A DNA stretch of 64,000 bases, from positions 1 through 64,000 of the forward strand of contig NZ_MTBA01000014.1 of assembly GCF_002150805.1 (NCBI RefSeq), in the 5' to 3' direction. The notes below the pieces were generated by a model. That model had not been told where the DNA came from. It made no database searches and saw only the letters and a program-made list of their open reading frames with translations. The position numbers and the translations under genes were made by a program. Below, piece by piece: positions 43,169 through 50,173 of this stretch (the first letter of the stretch is position 1; every line of letters begins with the position of its first letter). This DNA is from Oceanospirillum sanctuarii. Its GTDB lineage: Bacteria; Pseudomonadota; Gammaproteobacteria; Pseudomonadales; Halomonadaceae.

Positions 43169-44122
43169 ATGTCTGCAACCGCACCTCAACATACCGGAAG
43201 CGTCGCTAACGCTGATCTGCCGCTGTACGGCGAACTGGGCATGACCTTCATGCAGTTTCCGCTGGTGCGAGATATCCAGGCCTCTCTGGCTGATGTCGTT
43301 GTCAGTGGCGTACCTTTCGACATGGCAACCTCCGGCCGTCCGGGTTCCCGTCTGGGGCCTCAGGCGATCCGTCAGGCATCTGCCAACCTGATCTGGGAAG
43401 GTGCCCGTTGGCCGTGGAAATTTGCACTGGATGATCACCTGACGGTGACTGACAGCGGTAACGTCCGTTTCAAACACGGTGAGCCACAAACCATGGTTGA
43501 CGGTCTGGAAGCGCATATCGGCGCTATCCTGAACGCTGGTAAAAGCGCGCTGACCTTTGGTGGTGACCACTTTATCTCTCTGCCGATTCTGCGTGCTTAT
43601 GCGAAAAAACATGGCCCGCTGGCGATTGTTCATGTGGATGCCCACACAGATACCTACTCCGGTGGCAGCCAGTACGACCACGGCACCATCTTCCACCATG
43701 CGGTTGAAGAAGGTCTGATCGATACCGAGCATTCTATCCAGATTGGTATCCGTACTGCCTATACCTACGAAGGCCATCCTTTTGAAGTTCTGGATGCAGC
43801 CTGGGTGGGTGACAATGGCCCACAGGCGGTTCTGGAGAAGATTCGTGCCCGTGTTGGTGACAAGCCGGTTTACCTGAGCTTTGATATCGACGGTATCGAC
43901 CCTGCGTTTGCACCGGGTACAGGTACTCCGGTTGCGGCAGGTATCAGCATCGATTGCGCACTGAAAATTGTTCGTGGTTTGCAGGGCGTGGATCTGGTAG
44001 GTATGGATCTGGTGGAAGTTGCTCCGGCCTACGATCACGCGGAGATCACAGCTCTGGCTGCAGCGACTCTGGCACTGGAATACCTCTACGTGCTGGCAGC
44101 TAATAAGCAAGCCAAAGCCTGA
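43169..44122 (+). CDS. speB: Agmatinase SpeB
   Basis: This is a 317-aa ureohydrolase closely resembling E. coli SpeB, which hydrolyses agmatine to putrescine and urea. Metal-binding motifs are GGDHF, DAHTDTY and SFDIDGIDPAFAPGTGTP, plus GVPFDMATSGRPGSR near the N-terminus. The two-Mn centre is therefore intact. The ATG at 43169 is chosen because AGGAG precedes it; a TTG at 43148 would extend it by seven residues. It is divergent from a LysR regulator. Together with puuC and puuB in this window it supports agmatine-to-putrescine use. A strong terminator follows. Confidence 0.94.
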   Translation: MSATAPQHTGSVANADLPLYGELGMTFMQFPLVRDIQASLADVVVSGVPFDMATSGRPGSRLGPQAIRQASANLIWEGARWPWKFALDDHLTVTDSGNVRFKHGEPQTMVDGLEAHIGAILNAGKSALTFGGDHFISLPILRAYAKKHGPLAIVHVDAHTDTYSGGSQYDHGTIFHHAVEEGLIDTEHSIQIGIRTAYTYEGHPFEVLDAAWVGDNGPQAVLEKIRARVGDKPVYLSFDIDGIDPAFAPGTGTPVAAGISIDCALKIVRGLQGVDLVGMDLVEVAPAYDHAEITALAAATLALEYLYVLAANKQAKA

Positions 44123-44161
44123 CAACTCAGCCGCTATGAATTAGCGAATACCAAAAGAGAA

Positions 44162-44184
44162 GGCCAGCATCTGCTGGCCTTTTT
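44162..44184. terminator. Terminator between speB and the ferric-reductase-like gene
   Basis: GGCCAGCA and TGCTGGCC form an 8-bp stem with a two-base loop and TTTTTG after it. Confidence 0.85.
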
Positions 44185-44211
44185 GTGTTTGGCGTTCTCT
44201 GAAATCGGAAC

Positions 44212-45558
44212 CTAACGCATCTCAAACAGCTCCTGATGAATCGCGCTCTGGTGAATACCGTGCTGGTGGAAGTCAGTTCGGATCGCCTGTCCGAACTGTT
44301 TCGGGCCACAGAACCAGAGGCTTGCTTCACGCCAGCCGGGAACCTGATCCCTTGTTTGCTCCGGTGTCAGTCGTCCCTGTTGGCTGCTGATTACCAGATG
44401 CAGATTGACATCTGCGCCTCTGGCCAGAGCCTCTACCTTGCGGACCAGATCGGCATCCGGATGCTCCATGCAGAGGAAGAGGTCGATAATCTGACGATCC
44501 TGTTGCTTGTTCTGAATCAGATGCTCCATGCGGGCGATAAAGGGTGTAATGCCGATGCCTGCGGCGATCCAGATCTGCTGTTCTTTGTTATCGGTAAAAT
44601 CAAAACAACCGTAGGGGCCTTCGATCTGCACGGGTAAACCGGTGCGTAGGCGCTGCTTCAGTTGACTCGTCCAGTCACCCAGCTCTTTTACGATAAAGGT
44701 CAGTTGTGAGTCGGCCGGATTCCACGCCGAAGCAATCGTATAGGGATGCGCGCCTTCAGCGGGATCGGAAGTCACAAAGGCGAACTGACCCGGAGTATGT
44801 CCCGGCCATTTGCGGGTTTCCTGATCCAGCGTAATCTGACCTTCCAGAGTGTTCTGATACTGATTCAGACTTGTGATGGTGCCATCGACCTTACGCTTCT
44901 GGCCGACCCTGCCTGCCAGAACCATAACCGCAGACCAGCTGCCGCCAATCATCGCCATCAGCGTCAGCCAGCCGATGGGCTGAGACCAGTAGTCATACTT
45001 CACCAGAATCAGACTATGGAAAACCAGCAAGAGGTAAGCCAGTGAGATCCAGAGGTGAGTTTTACGGAACAGGCGATAGGGGAAGCGTTTGATCAGAGCC
45101 AGTGCGATAAAAATCACTACCCCGTAGAAGGCCCATTCGCCAATGCTTTCAGCTAAACCCCGTTGGCTGTTCAGCCACTCCTGCAGGGCGGGTAAAACCT
45201 GCTCACTGTGGGGGCCTCGTTCCGGTCGATCCAGCCAGCCCCAGCCAACCATCCACTTAGTGCCCTTCGCCATCCACCAGTGCAGGGTTGCAATAACCAG
45301 AGCACCTATGCCCAGCCATTTGTGCAGGCGGTAAGCTTTGTCCATGCCGCCCAGCCAGGGTTCCAGCCAAACCGGACGGGTCGCCAGAATCATGGCAACG
45401 CTCATCACCATAATGCCCAGCACACCGGAATATTGCGTAAATACCTGTCGGAATGAGAAGTAGCTCAGAGGTTCCGGCAGCAGAGTATCGGCCATAAGCC
45501 AGAGCAGGGTGGTGATGCTCAGCAATCCCCAGAAAGCAGTTTTATATCGGTTCATCAT
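44212..45558 (-). CDS. Ferric-reductase-like flavocytochrome
   Basis: This is a 448-aa membrane protein. The N-terminal half has about six helices of the ferric reductase-like transmembrane domain, with paired His suited to haem b ligation (RLHKWLGIG, TLHWWMAKG, RKTHLWISL, LLVFHSLIL). The C-terminal half is an FAD/NAD ferredoxin-reductase domain: HPYTIAS, then a GIGITPFIARM dinucleotide site, and CGPKQF at the end. It should move electrons across the membrane; the substrate (Fe3+, O2 or another acceptor) is not defined. The ATG at 45558 is chosen over the TTG at 45567. Confidence 0.9.
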   Translation of the reverse strand: MMNRYKTAFWGLLSITTLLWLMADTLLPEPLSYFSFRQVFTQYSGVLGIMVMSVAMILATRPVWLEPWLGGMDKAYRLHKWLGIGALVIATLHWWMAKGTKWMVGWGWLDRPERGPHSEQVLPALQEWLNSQRGLAESIGEWAFYGVVIFIALALIKRFPYRLFRKTHLWISLAYLLLVFHSLILVKYDYWSQPIGWLTLMAMIGGSWSAVMVLAGRVGQKRKVDGTITSLNQYQNTLEGQITLDQETRKWPGHTPGQFAFVTSDPAEGAHPYTIASAWNPADSQLTFIVKELGDWTSQLKQRLRTGLPVQIEGPYGCFDFTDNKEQQIWIAAGIGITPFIARMEHLIQNKQQDRQIIDLFLCMEHPDADLVRKVEALARGADVNLHLVISSQQGRLTPEQTRDQVPGWREASLWFCGPKQFGQAIRTDFHQHGIHQSAIHQELFEMR

Positions 45559-45883
45559 TAATCCCAAAAAAGTGCGGTTCAGCCGATGCCTTTCGGCAGA
45601 AAGAAGATCGTGTTGGGGCGGATTATTCCAGCAAAGAAACCGGCAGGAGAAGGCTTTGAGCCGGTGTTTTACCTAACTTTACTCAGGTTTGTAATTCTTA
45701 AAGTTGAAGCTTAACTGAGGCTTAAAAAGACGGGCTTTATCGGTCGTTTCAGCCCTTTTGATGGATTAAATCCGGCTCTATATCCTGAGGGGTATAGCCC
45801 CACCTGCGGACTCCTTTCTACACTGGCTGACAAGTAATGATCAGATCCTGCCGGATCTGCACCGAATTCAGCTGAGGTAGACA
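45559..45883. other. Intergenic region upstream of puuC
   Basis: About 325 bases without a gene. The left part is upstream of the ferric-reductase-like gene (minus strand), the right part upstream of puuC. A small inverted repeat GGGGTATAGCCCC lies at 45790-45802; nothing else is clear. Confidence 0.55.
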
Positions 45884-47389
45884 ATGACAGTTAAATCCCC
45901 TGCGACCCGTGAAGAGTGGTTCGAACTCAGTAAAACCCTGACGTTGCATGGTCAGTCCTACATCAATGGTCAGTTTTGTGATGCCGAAAGCGGCGAGACA
46001 TTTGCCAGCATCAACCCGGCAACTGAAGAGCACCTGACCGACGTTGCCAGTTGTGATCAGGCTGATGTTGATAAAGCCGTTGCTAACGGTTTAGCAGCTT
46101 ACCGCAGCGGCGAATGGGCGGAAGCCTCTCCTAAGCACCGTAAAAAAGTGCTGCTGAAACTGGCCGCACTGGTTGAGCAGAACAAAGACGAGTTCGCGGT
46201 TCTGGATACCCTGGATATGGGTAAATCCATCTCCGAAATGACCGCGATTGACGTGCCGGATGCCATCGACTGCATTCAGTGGACTGCTGAATCTATCGAC
46301 AAGGTTTATGGCGAGATCGCACCGACAGCACCGGGTTCTCTGGCGCTGATCAGCCGCGAGCCGGTGGGTGTTGTTGCTTGTATCACCCCATGGAACTATC
46401 CGCTGATGATGGTGAGCTGGAAGATCGCTCCGGCACTGGCGGCGGGTAACAGTGTGGTGCTGAAACCTTCGGAAAAAACCAGCCTGAGCGCCCTGCGTCT
46501 GGCTGAACTGGCAACTGAAGCCGGTATCCCGAATGGTGTCTTCAACGTCGTGACCGGCTACGGCCACACCGCTGGTAAAGCGCTGGCGCTGCATAACGAT
46601 GTTCACGTACTGGCCTTCACAGGTTCTACCCGCGTTGCCGGTATGCTGCTGGGTTACGCTGGTGAATCCAACATGAAGCGTGTCTGGCTGGAAGCAGGCG
46701 GTAAGTCGCCAAACCTGATCTTTGATGATTGCGACAACATCAAAAAAGCCGCTGGCGGTGCTGCAGCAGCTATCTTCTCCAATCAGGGTGAAGTCTGTAT
46801 CGCCTGCTCCCGTATCTATGTACAGAAGAGCATCAAAGACGAGTTTATCGCCGCGCTGGTTGAAGCCGCATCCCGCTATCAGCCTGGCGACCCGCTGGAC
46901 CCGAACACTAATATGGGCCCTCTGGTCGACAAGATGCAGCTGGATACCGTCAGCCACTATATTCGTTCCGCACAGGAAGAGGGTGGTGAAGTGATTCTGG
47001 GTGGCGAGCCTGAGTATCAGGAAGGTGAAGGCTTCTTCGTAAAACCGACCATCGTTACCGAAGCCCACAACGGCATGACCTTCGTAAAAGAAGAGATCTT
47101 CGGCCCTGTACTGGCGGTTTGTGAGTTTGAAACTGAAGAGGAAGCGATCGCACTGGCCAACGACTCTCAGTATGGTCTGGGCGCAGCTATCTGGACTTCT
47201 AACCTGTCCCGTGCGCACCGTGTCAGCCGTAAGATTCACAGCGGCATGGTTTGGGTGAACACCTGGGGTGAAGGTGATACCACGGTTCCGTTTGGTGGCG
47301 TAAAAGCTTCCGGTAACGGTCGTGATAAATCCCTGCACGCGCTGGATAAGTACTCCGAGATCAAAAACGTCTGGATCAATATCGACTGA
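45884..47389 (+). CDS. puuC: Aldehyde dehydrogenase, PuuC type
   Basis: This is a 501-aa NAD(P)-dependent aldehyde dehydrogenase. It carries the WNYP substrate-binding motif (TPWNYPLMM), the Glu of LEAGGKSPN and the catalytic Cys in NQGEVCIACSR near residue 305. The SNQGEVC form and the C-terminus (GGVKASGNGRDKSLHALDKYSEIK) match PuuC, which oxidises gamma-glutamyl-gamma-aminobutyraldehyde in the E. coli putrescine route. Broad aldehyde use is also known for this family. It is a single gene, and its pathway partner puuB lies about 8 kb downstream. Confidence 0.9.
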   Translation: MTVKSPATREEWFELSKTLTLHGQSYINGQFCDAESGETFASINPATEEHLTDVASCDQADVDKAVANGLAAYRSGEWAEASPKHRKKVLLKLAALVEQNKDEFAVLDTLDMGKSISEMTAIDVPDAIDCIQWTAESIDKVYGEIAPTAPGSLALISREPVGVVACITPWNYPLMMVSWKIAPALAAGNSVVLKPSEKTSLSALRLAELATEAGIPNGVFNVVTGYGHTAGKALALHNDVHVLAFTGSTRVAGMLLGYAGESNMKRVWLEAGGKSPNLIFDDCDNIKKAAGGAAAAIFSNQGEVCIACSRIYVQKSIKDEFIAALVEAASRYQPGDPLDPNTNMGPLVDKMQLDTVSHYIRSAQEEGGEVILGGEPEYQEGEGFFVKPTIVTEAHNGMTFVKEEIFGPVLAVCEFETEEEAIALANDSQYGLGAAIWTSNLSRAHRVSRKIHSGMVWVNTWGEGDTTVPFGGVKASGNGRDKSLHALDKYSEIKNVWINID

Positions 47390-47936
47390 TCCCGGCTGTT
47401 TTCTCCTCATTAAGAGCCTGGTCGTGATCAGGTCAGAACCGGCCTGATCACATTCCGGCAGAGGCGTCCCTGTTCTAGCTTCTGCCACATCCAGAGTGCC
47501 TCACTCCCGTGGGTTCACTCTGGTCTTAGCACCCTTTAGCATCTTTTGGGTGCTTTTTTTGTTTAAGACCCTCCCGTTGTTTCCCTACTTTTAGAAGATG
47601 AAAACCGAAAAGCCAGATCGAAATGAGTGCTGATTTAAACCGTATATTTCCGGTTTGATGATAAACCATGCTCGTTTTGTCCGACTTAATGCTCGGTTTA
47701 CCCGTGTGGTAAAACTGGATAAGCTGCAAAATCAATGAATTATGGAAAGCAGTCGTGGAATAACAGGCGCCTGCTTATTTGCGATAACGCGCATGCGCGT
47801 TTAGCAGGGAAGCGGTCAGATCAGAAAATGGATTACTCCTTTATTATCAAAGCCTTTCCTCAGTTTTTGTCGGTATATTTAAATCGTCAAAACGCGCATG
47901 CCTGATATTAAGCTGTTATACATCATGGAAATAAAT
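47390..47936. other. Non-coding left flank of the gene-cassette array
   Basis: No gene is supported here. It holds the puuC terminator at 47528-47562, two palindromes (CAGGCGCCTG at 47764-47773 and AACGCGCATGCGCGTT at 47786-47801) and the left edge of the cassette region. It could contain a decayed attI or attC, but no clear integron primary site is seen. Confidence 0.55.
47528..47562 (+). terminator. Terminator after puuC
   Basis: AGCACCC and GGGTGCT form a 7-bp stem with a 13-base loop followed by TTTTTTTG. It marks the end of puuC transcription and the start of the accessory region. Confidence 0.8.
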
Positions 47937-48434
47937 ATGCTTACACCTCCAACTGACAATTTATACAAGTTCATGGCGATTTTTGGGCTTGTTATTGTTT
48001 TTTCATCTGCTACTTTTTGGTGGAAGGCTTCTGATGAATTCGATCAGTTTTTTGAGTCAAACACAGATTATGTGAATAATATTTTTAAAGGCGGAGACGC
48101 CTATGAAAAATTTGCCGATGAGACAAATAAAGGTATTGAAATCTATAATAGTGTTCGCGGCGATTGGAGTAAGCTAACCGAGCAGAAGAAGGAAGAATTA
48201 GCCATTATAGTGAAGGAATCAGAAAAACTTAGAGATGAGGCAGACCAAATCATCAATGGTAATCCAGCCAAAAGAATTGCATTGCAAAGTAGAACTGAAA
48301 GGTATCAGTTAGCTAAAGTGGTTAGCTTTATTGGTATAGCTCTTGGGTCAATAGTCTCGGCTCTAGGTTTTTTTCTGTGGCATACACGTTTGCAGAAATA
48401 TATTGATGATCTTCACCGCAACCAAAATGTATAA
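47937..48434 (+). CDS. Orphan two-helix membrane protein in gene cassette 1
   Basis: I do not recognise this protein (165 aa from the ATG at 47937; upstream ATGs at 47925 and 47898 would add 4 or 13 residues). Counted from the 47898 start, it has one helix at about 20-37 and another at about 144-163. Between them is a charged, coiled-coil-like stretch (NKGIEIYNSVRGDWSKL at about 88, then EKLRDEADQI). Both ends should be in the cytoplasm or both outside. GGAA lies before the 47937 start. Its stop is at the left border of attC1, and codon use is AT-rich compared with flanking genes. These signs fit a horizontally moved cassette gene with unknown function. Confidence 0.72.
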   Translation: MLTPPTDNLYKFMAIFGLVIVFSSATFWWKASDEFDQFFESNTDYVNNIFKGGDAYEKFADETNKGIEIYNSVRGDWSKLTEQKKEELAIIVKESEKLRDEADQIINGNPAKRIALQSRTERYQLAKVVSFIGIALGSIVSALGFFLWHTRLQKYIDDLHRNQNV

Positions 48435-48555
48435 CAAAGCGTTTAAGACGGATTCACAACGCATGGCATTTTCAGTTTTAACTGGCTTTTGTGTATACGG
48501 AACAATTAATTAAGTAGGGTGGTCGCGTTGTTCACCACTTAACGCGGCGTTAGAT
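48428..48555 (+). repeat. attC recombination site 1 (VCR-like, about 125 bp)
   Basis: Downstream of the first cassette ORF, TAACAAAGCG begins a site that ends in GGCGTTAGAT at 48546-48555, with the R' core GTTAGAT (a full match to GTTRRRY). GCGTTTAAG near the left pairs with CTTAACGC at the right, and ACAACGCATGGC follows the left arm, a layout much like Vibrio VCR elements. This is the integrase recombination site of cassette 1. Confidence 0.88.
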
Positions 48556-48570
48556 TTTCAAGGAGGCATT

Positions 48571-49215
48571 ATGGAAATTAAGGACATTTTACCAATTCTT
48601 GGTGTTGCCCTTGGCTGGGGCCTTAGTGAGTTAGGTGGCGCAATTAAAGCTCGTGCTGCGCGTGCTAGAGCGATAAGAAAATCTATTACAGCTTTATATA
48701 AGCTGAATTTCGAAATGCTACAAATAAAAATGGCACAAGAATTTTATAAGAATAATAACCCTAGCTCGTTGGCTGAATGGGAAAGAGGACGCCAAAGGTC
48801 ATTTGAACAATATTCTGATGTAACTGACGAAACCAAGAAAAACATCGATGAGGCAGTATCTCTAATATCCCAAGAATATCCACTAATAGCATTTCGTCTT
48901 GGAGAGGCCATAAATAAGTATAATTTCCTGAGAAATAGAAAGCTTGATTCTTTCGTAGAGAAGCAAGAAGTCTACATGAAAATGCTTTCTGGTTTTGAGC
49001 TTGGTCAGATTGCATCTCAACATATAGTGGAAAAAACAATTTTTAAACTCGCATTTAAAGTTGATATTGTACTATGGGCACAATTAAAGCTAGACACTAA
49101 AAAATTTAAGAAGAATGTTAAGAACGGTGATCTAGTTCACTCTAGCCAAATTTTTAGTAGGAAAAAATCTAACAAGTCAAGTCAGCAGGACGCTGCAAGC
49201 GGTGCCTCTGCTTGA
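48571..49215 (+). CDS. Orphan protein in gene cassette 2
   Basis: This is a 214-aa protein I cannot assign. It begins with a moderately hydrophobic segment (ILPILGVALGWGLSELGGAI, residues 6-25), which may be a membrane anchor or signal-like helix. A Lys/Arg-rich helical body follows. The strong ribosome site AAGGAGG lies six bases before the ATG, right after the attC1 core. The last residues (SQQDAASGASA) are encoded by the next attC, so recombination would change its C-terminus. Codon use is AT-rich compared with the chromosome flanks. Confidence 0.78.
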   Translation: MEIKDILPILGVALGWGLSELGGAIKARAARARAIRKSITALYKLNFEMLQIKMAQEFYKNNNPSSLAEWERGRQRSFEQYSDVTDETKKNIDEAVSLISQEYPLIAFRLGEAINKYNFLRNRKLDSFVEKQEVYMKMLSGFELGQIASQHIVEKTIFKLAFKVDIVLWAQLKLDTKKFKKNVKNGDLVHSSQIFSRKKSNKSSQQDAASGASA

Positions 49216-49225
49216 GGCGTTAGCC
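49167..49225 (+). repeat. attC recombination site 2 (59 bp)
   Basis: R'' is ATCTAAC (perfect RYYYAAC, 49167-49173) and R' is GTTAGCC (49219-49225, one mismatch in the third purine). Inner arms TCAAG and CTTGA pair, as do GCAG and CTGC. The 59-base length equals the classic element. It overlaps the end of the cassette 2 gene. Confidence 0.82.
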
Positions 49226-49243
49226 CCTGAAGGATTCGAGATC

Positions 49244-49696
49244 GTGAATGATTCATATTGGAGCTTTGTAGATGAAATATGGGATTCCGTCAGCATTTAT
49301 GATGGAGGTGACGTATTTCTCAGAGAATTCAACAAAGCTACAGAAAAGCAAAAAGTTTTATTTTCTACACATTGGACCCAATCTGAAATAATGAACGGGG
49401 GTTAGGCCAGTTTTTCTCTAATGATACTGGTGTTCTAGCTCCTGAAGCAGTTGAAGGGTTTAAAGCTCTTGGTATGCCAAAGTGTGCTGACACCTTAAAA
49501 AGAGCAATGCTATTTTTTTGGAGAAGATTACCCAAGAGATAGAAATACGAGAGAAGACTATTTTGAGAAGTTTTACGAAGACTTTGGTGAAGATAAGATT
49601 CCACTAGAAGAACTAGAGGATATTATGGCGACTGAAATCGAAGACGAAAACGGTGGCTTCGAGAGTGCTGCAAACACTTATGCAGAAAGAGGCTAA
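49244..49696 (+). pseudogene. DUF4375-type gene in cassette 3, broken by two frameshifts
   Basis: Joined across frames, the product would be a DUF4375/DMP19-like protein of about 150 aa: SYWSFVDEIWDS, then STHWTQSEIMNGG with LGQFFSN after a shift, and a C-terminus ending in AANTYAERG. A single base is missing at about 49402 (the frame meets TAG at 49403-49405). One T is added in the seven-T run at 49513-49519, which restores the frame. The start GTG at 49244 has AAGGA before it. The lesions could be real decay, assembly error or, less likely, programmed shifts. The stop lies in the next attC. Confidence 0.75.
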
Positions 49697-49771
49697 CAAG
49701 GTGCAGCAACGGACTGTCAACCCCGTCACTTTTTGTGCTATTCACACAAAAATCGCCAGCCGCTGTTGGCG
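49691..49771 (+). repeat. attC-like site 3 (degenerate, about 81 bp)
   Basis: R'' is GGCTAAC (one mismatch to RYYYAAC) at the stop of the third ORF. Inner arms TTTTTGTG and CACAAAAA pair perfectly, and CAGCAACGG/CCGCTGTTG pair in part. The right core GTTGGCG is a weak match. It may be the decayed outermost attC of the array. Confidence 0.6.
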
Positions 49772-50173
49772 GCATTCCCGTCCCCAAAATCCTAGAAACA
49801 CCAAAACCACCGCTCAACCACCGGTGGTTTTGTTGTTTCTGAAACCCTGAAAATCAGGCTTCCAGTGTCGCTGGAGCATGACTGTTGTAGCGTAAAAGCC
49901 TCTGGTAACTGTCCTAATCAGCACAGAACCAGTCTGATCTTCAGCTTCTGATACAGCCAGAATGCTTCTCTTCCCCGTTATAAGCGTAATAGATCCGCTG
50001 TTTATAAAATCCAATAAAATCATATAGATACTTTGCTCTGTTGGATTCTGTAAGATTTCTATTTTGATCTGTATCAGAAATCCTCAAAGATTCAGGTGAT
50101 AAATAGCTTTGGGTTTCTATACTCGCTGAAACTTCAACAATAAGAATGCTCACAATTTTCTGAAAGGTGTCTC
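49697..50173. other. Right flank of the cassette array
   Basis: About 480 bases without a supported gene. The first part is attC-like site 3, then a terminator at 49803-49831. The remainder (49832-50173) is AT-rich and should carry the promoter of the Cache-GGDEF gene. Confidence 0.55.
49803..49831. terminator. Terminator after the cassette array
   Basis: AAAACCACCG and CGGTGGTTTT form a 10-bp stem with a nine-base loop and A and T runs on both sides. Confidence 0.82.

Noticed and set aside
43163-44125. 320-aa minus-strand ORF opposite speB
   Set aside because: It is an antisense shadow of a gene with complete agmatinase motifs.
46091-47488. 465-aa minus-strand ORF opposite puuC
   Set aside because: It is a long antisense frame caused by codon bias; no domain or ribosome site, and puuC is unambiguous.
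47890-49780. CRISPR array in the repeat-rich accessory region
   Set aside because: There are no regularly spaced identical direct repeats; the repeated elements fit attC sites and single palindromes.
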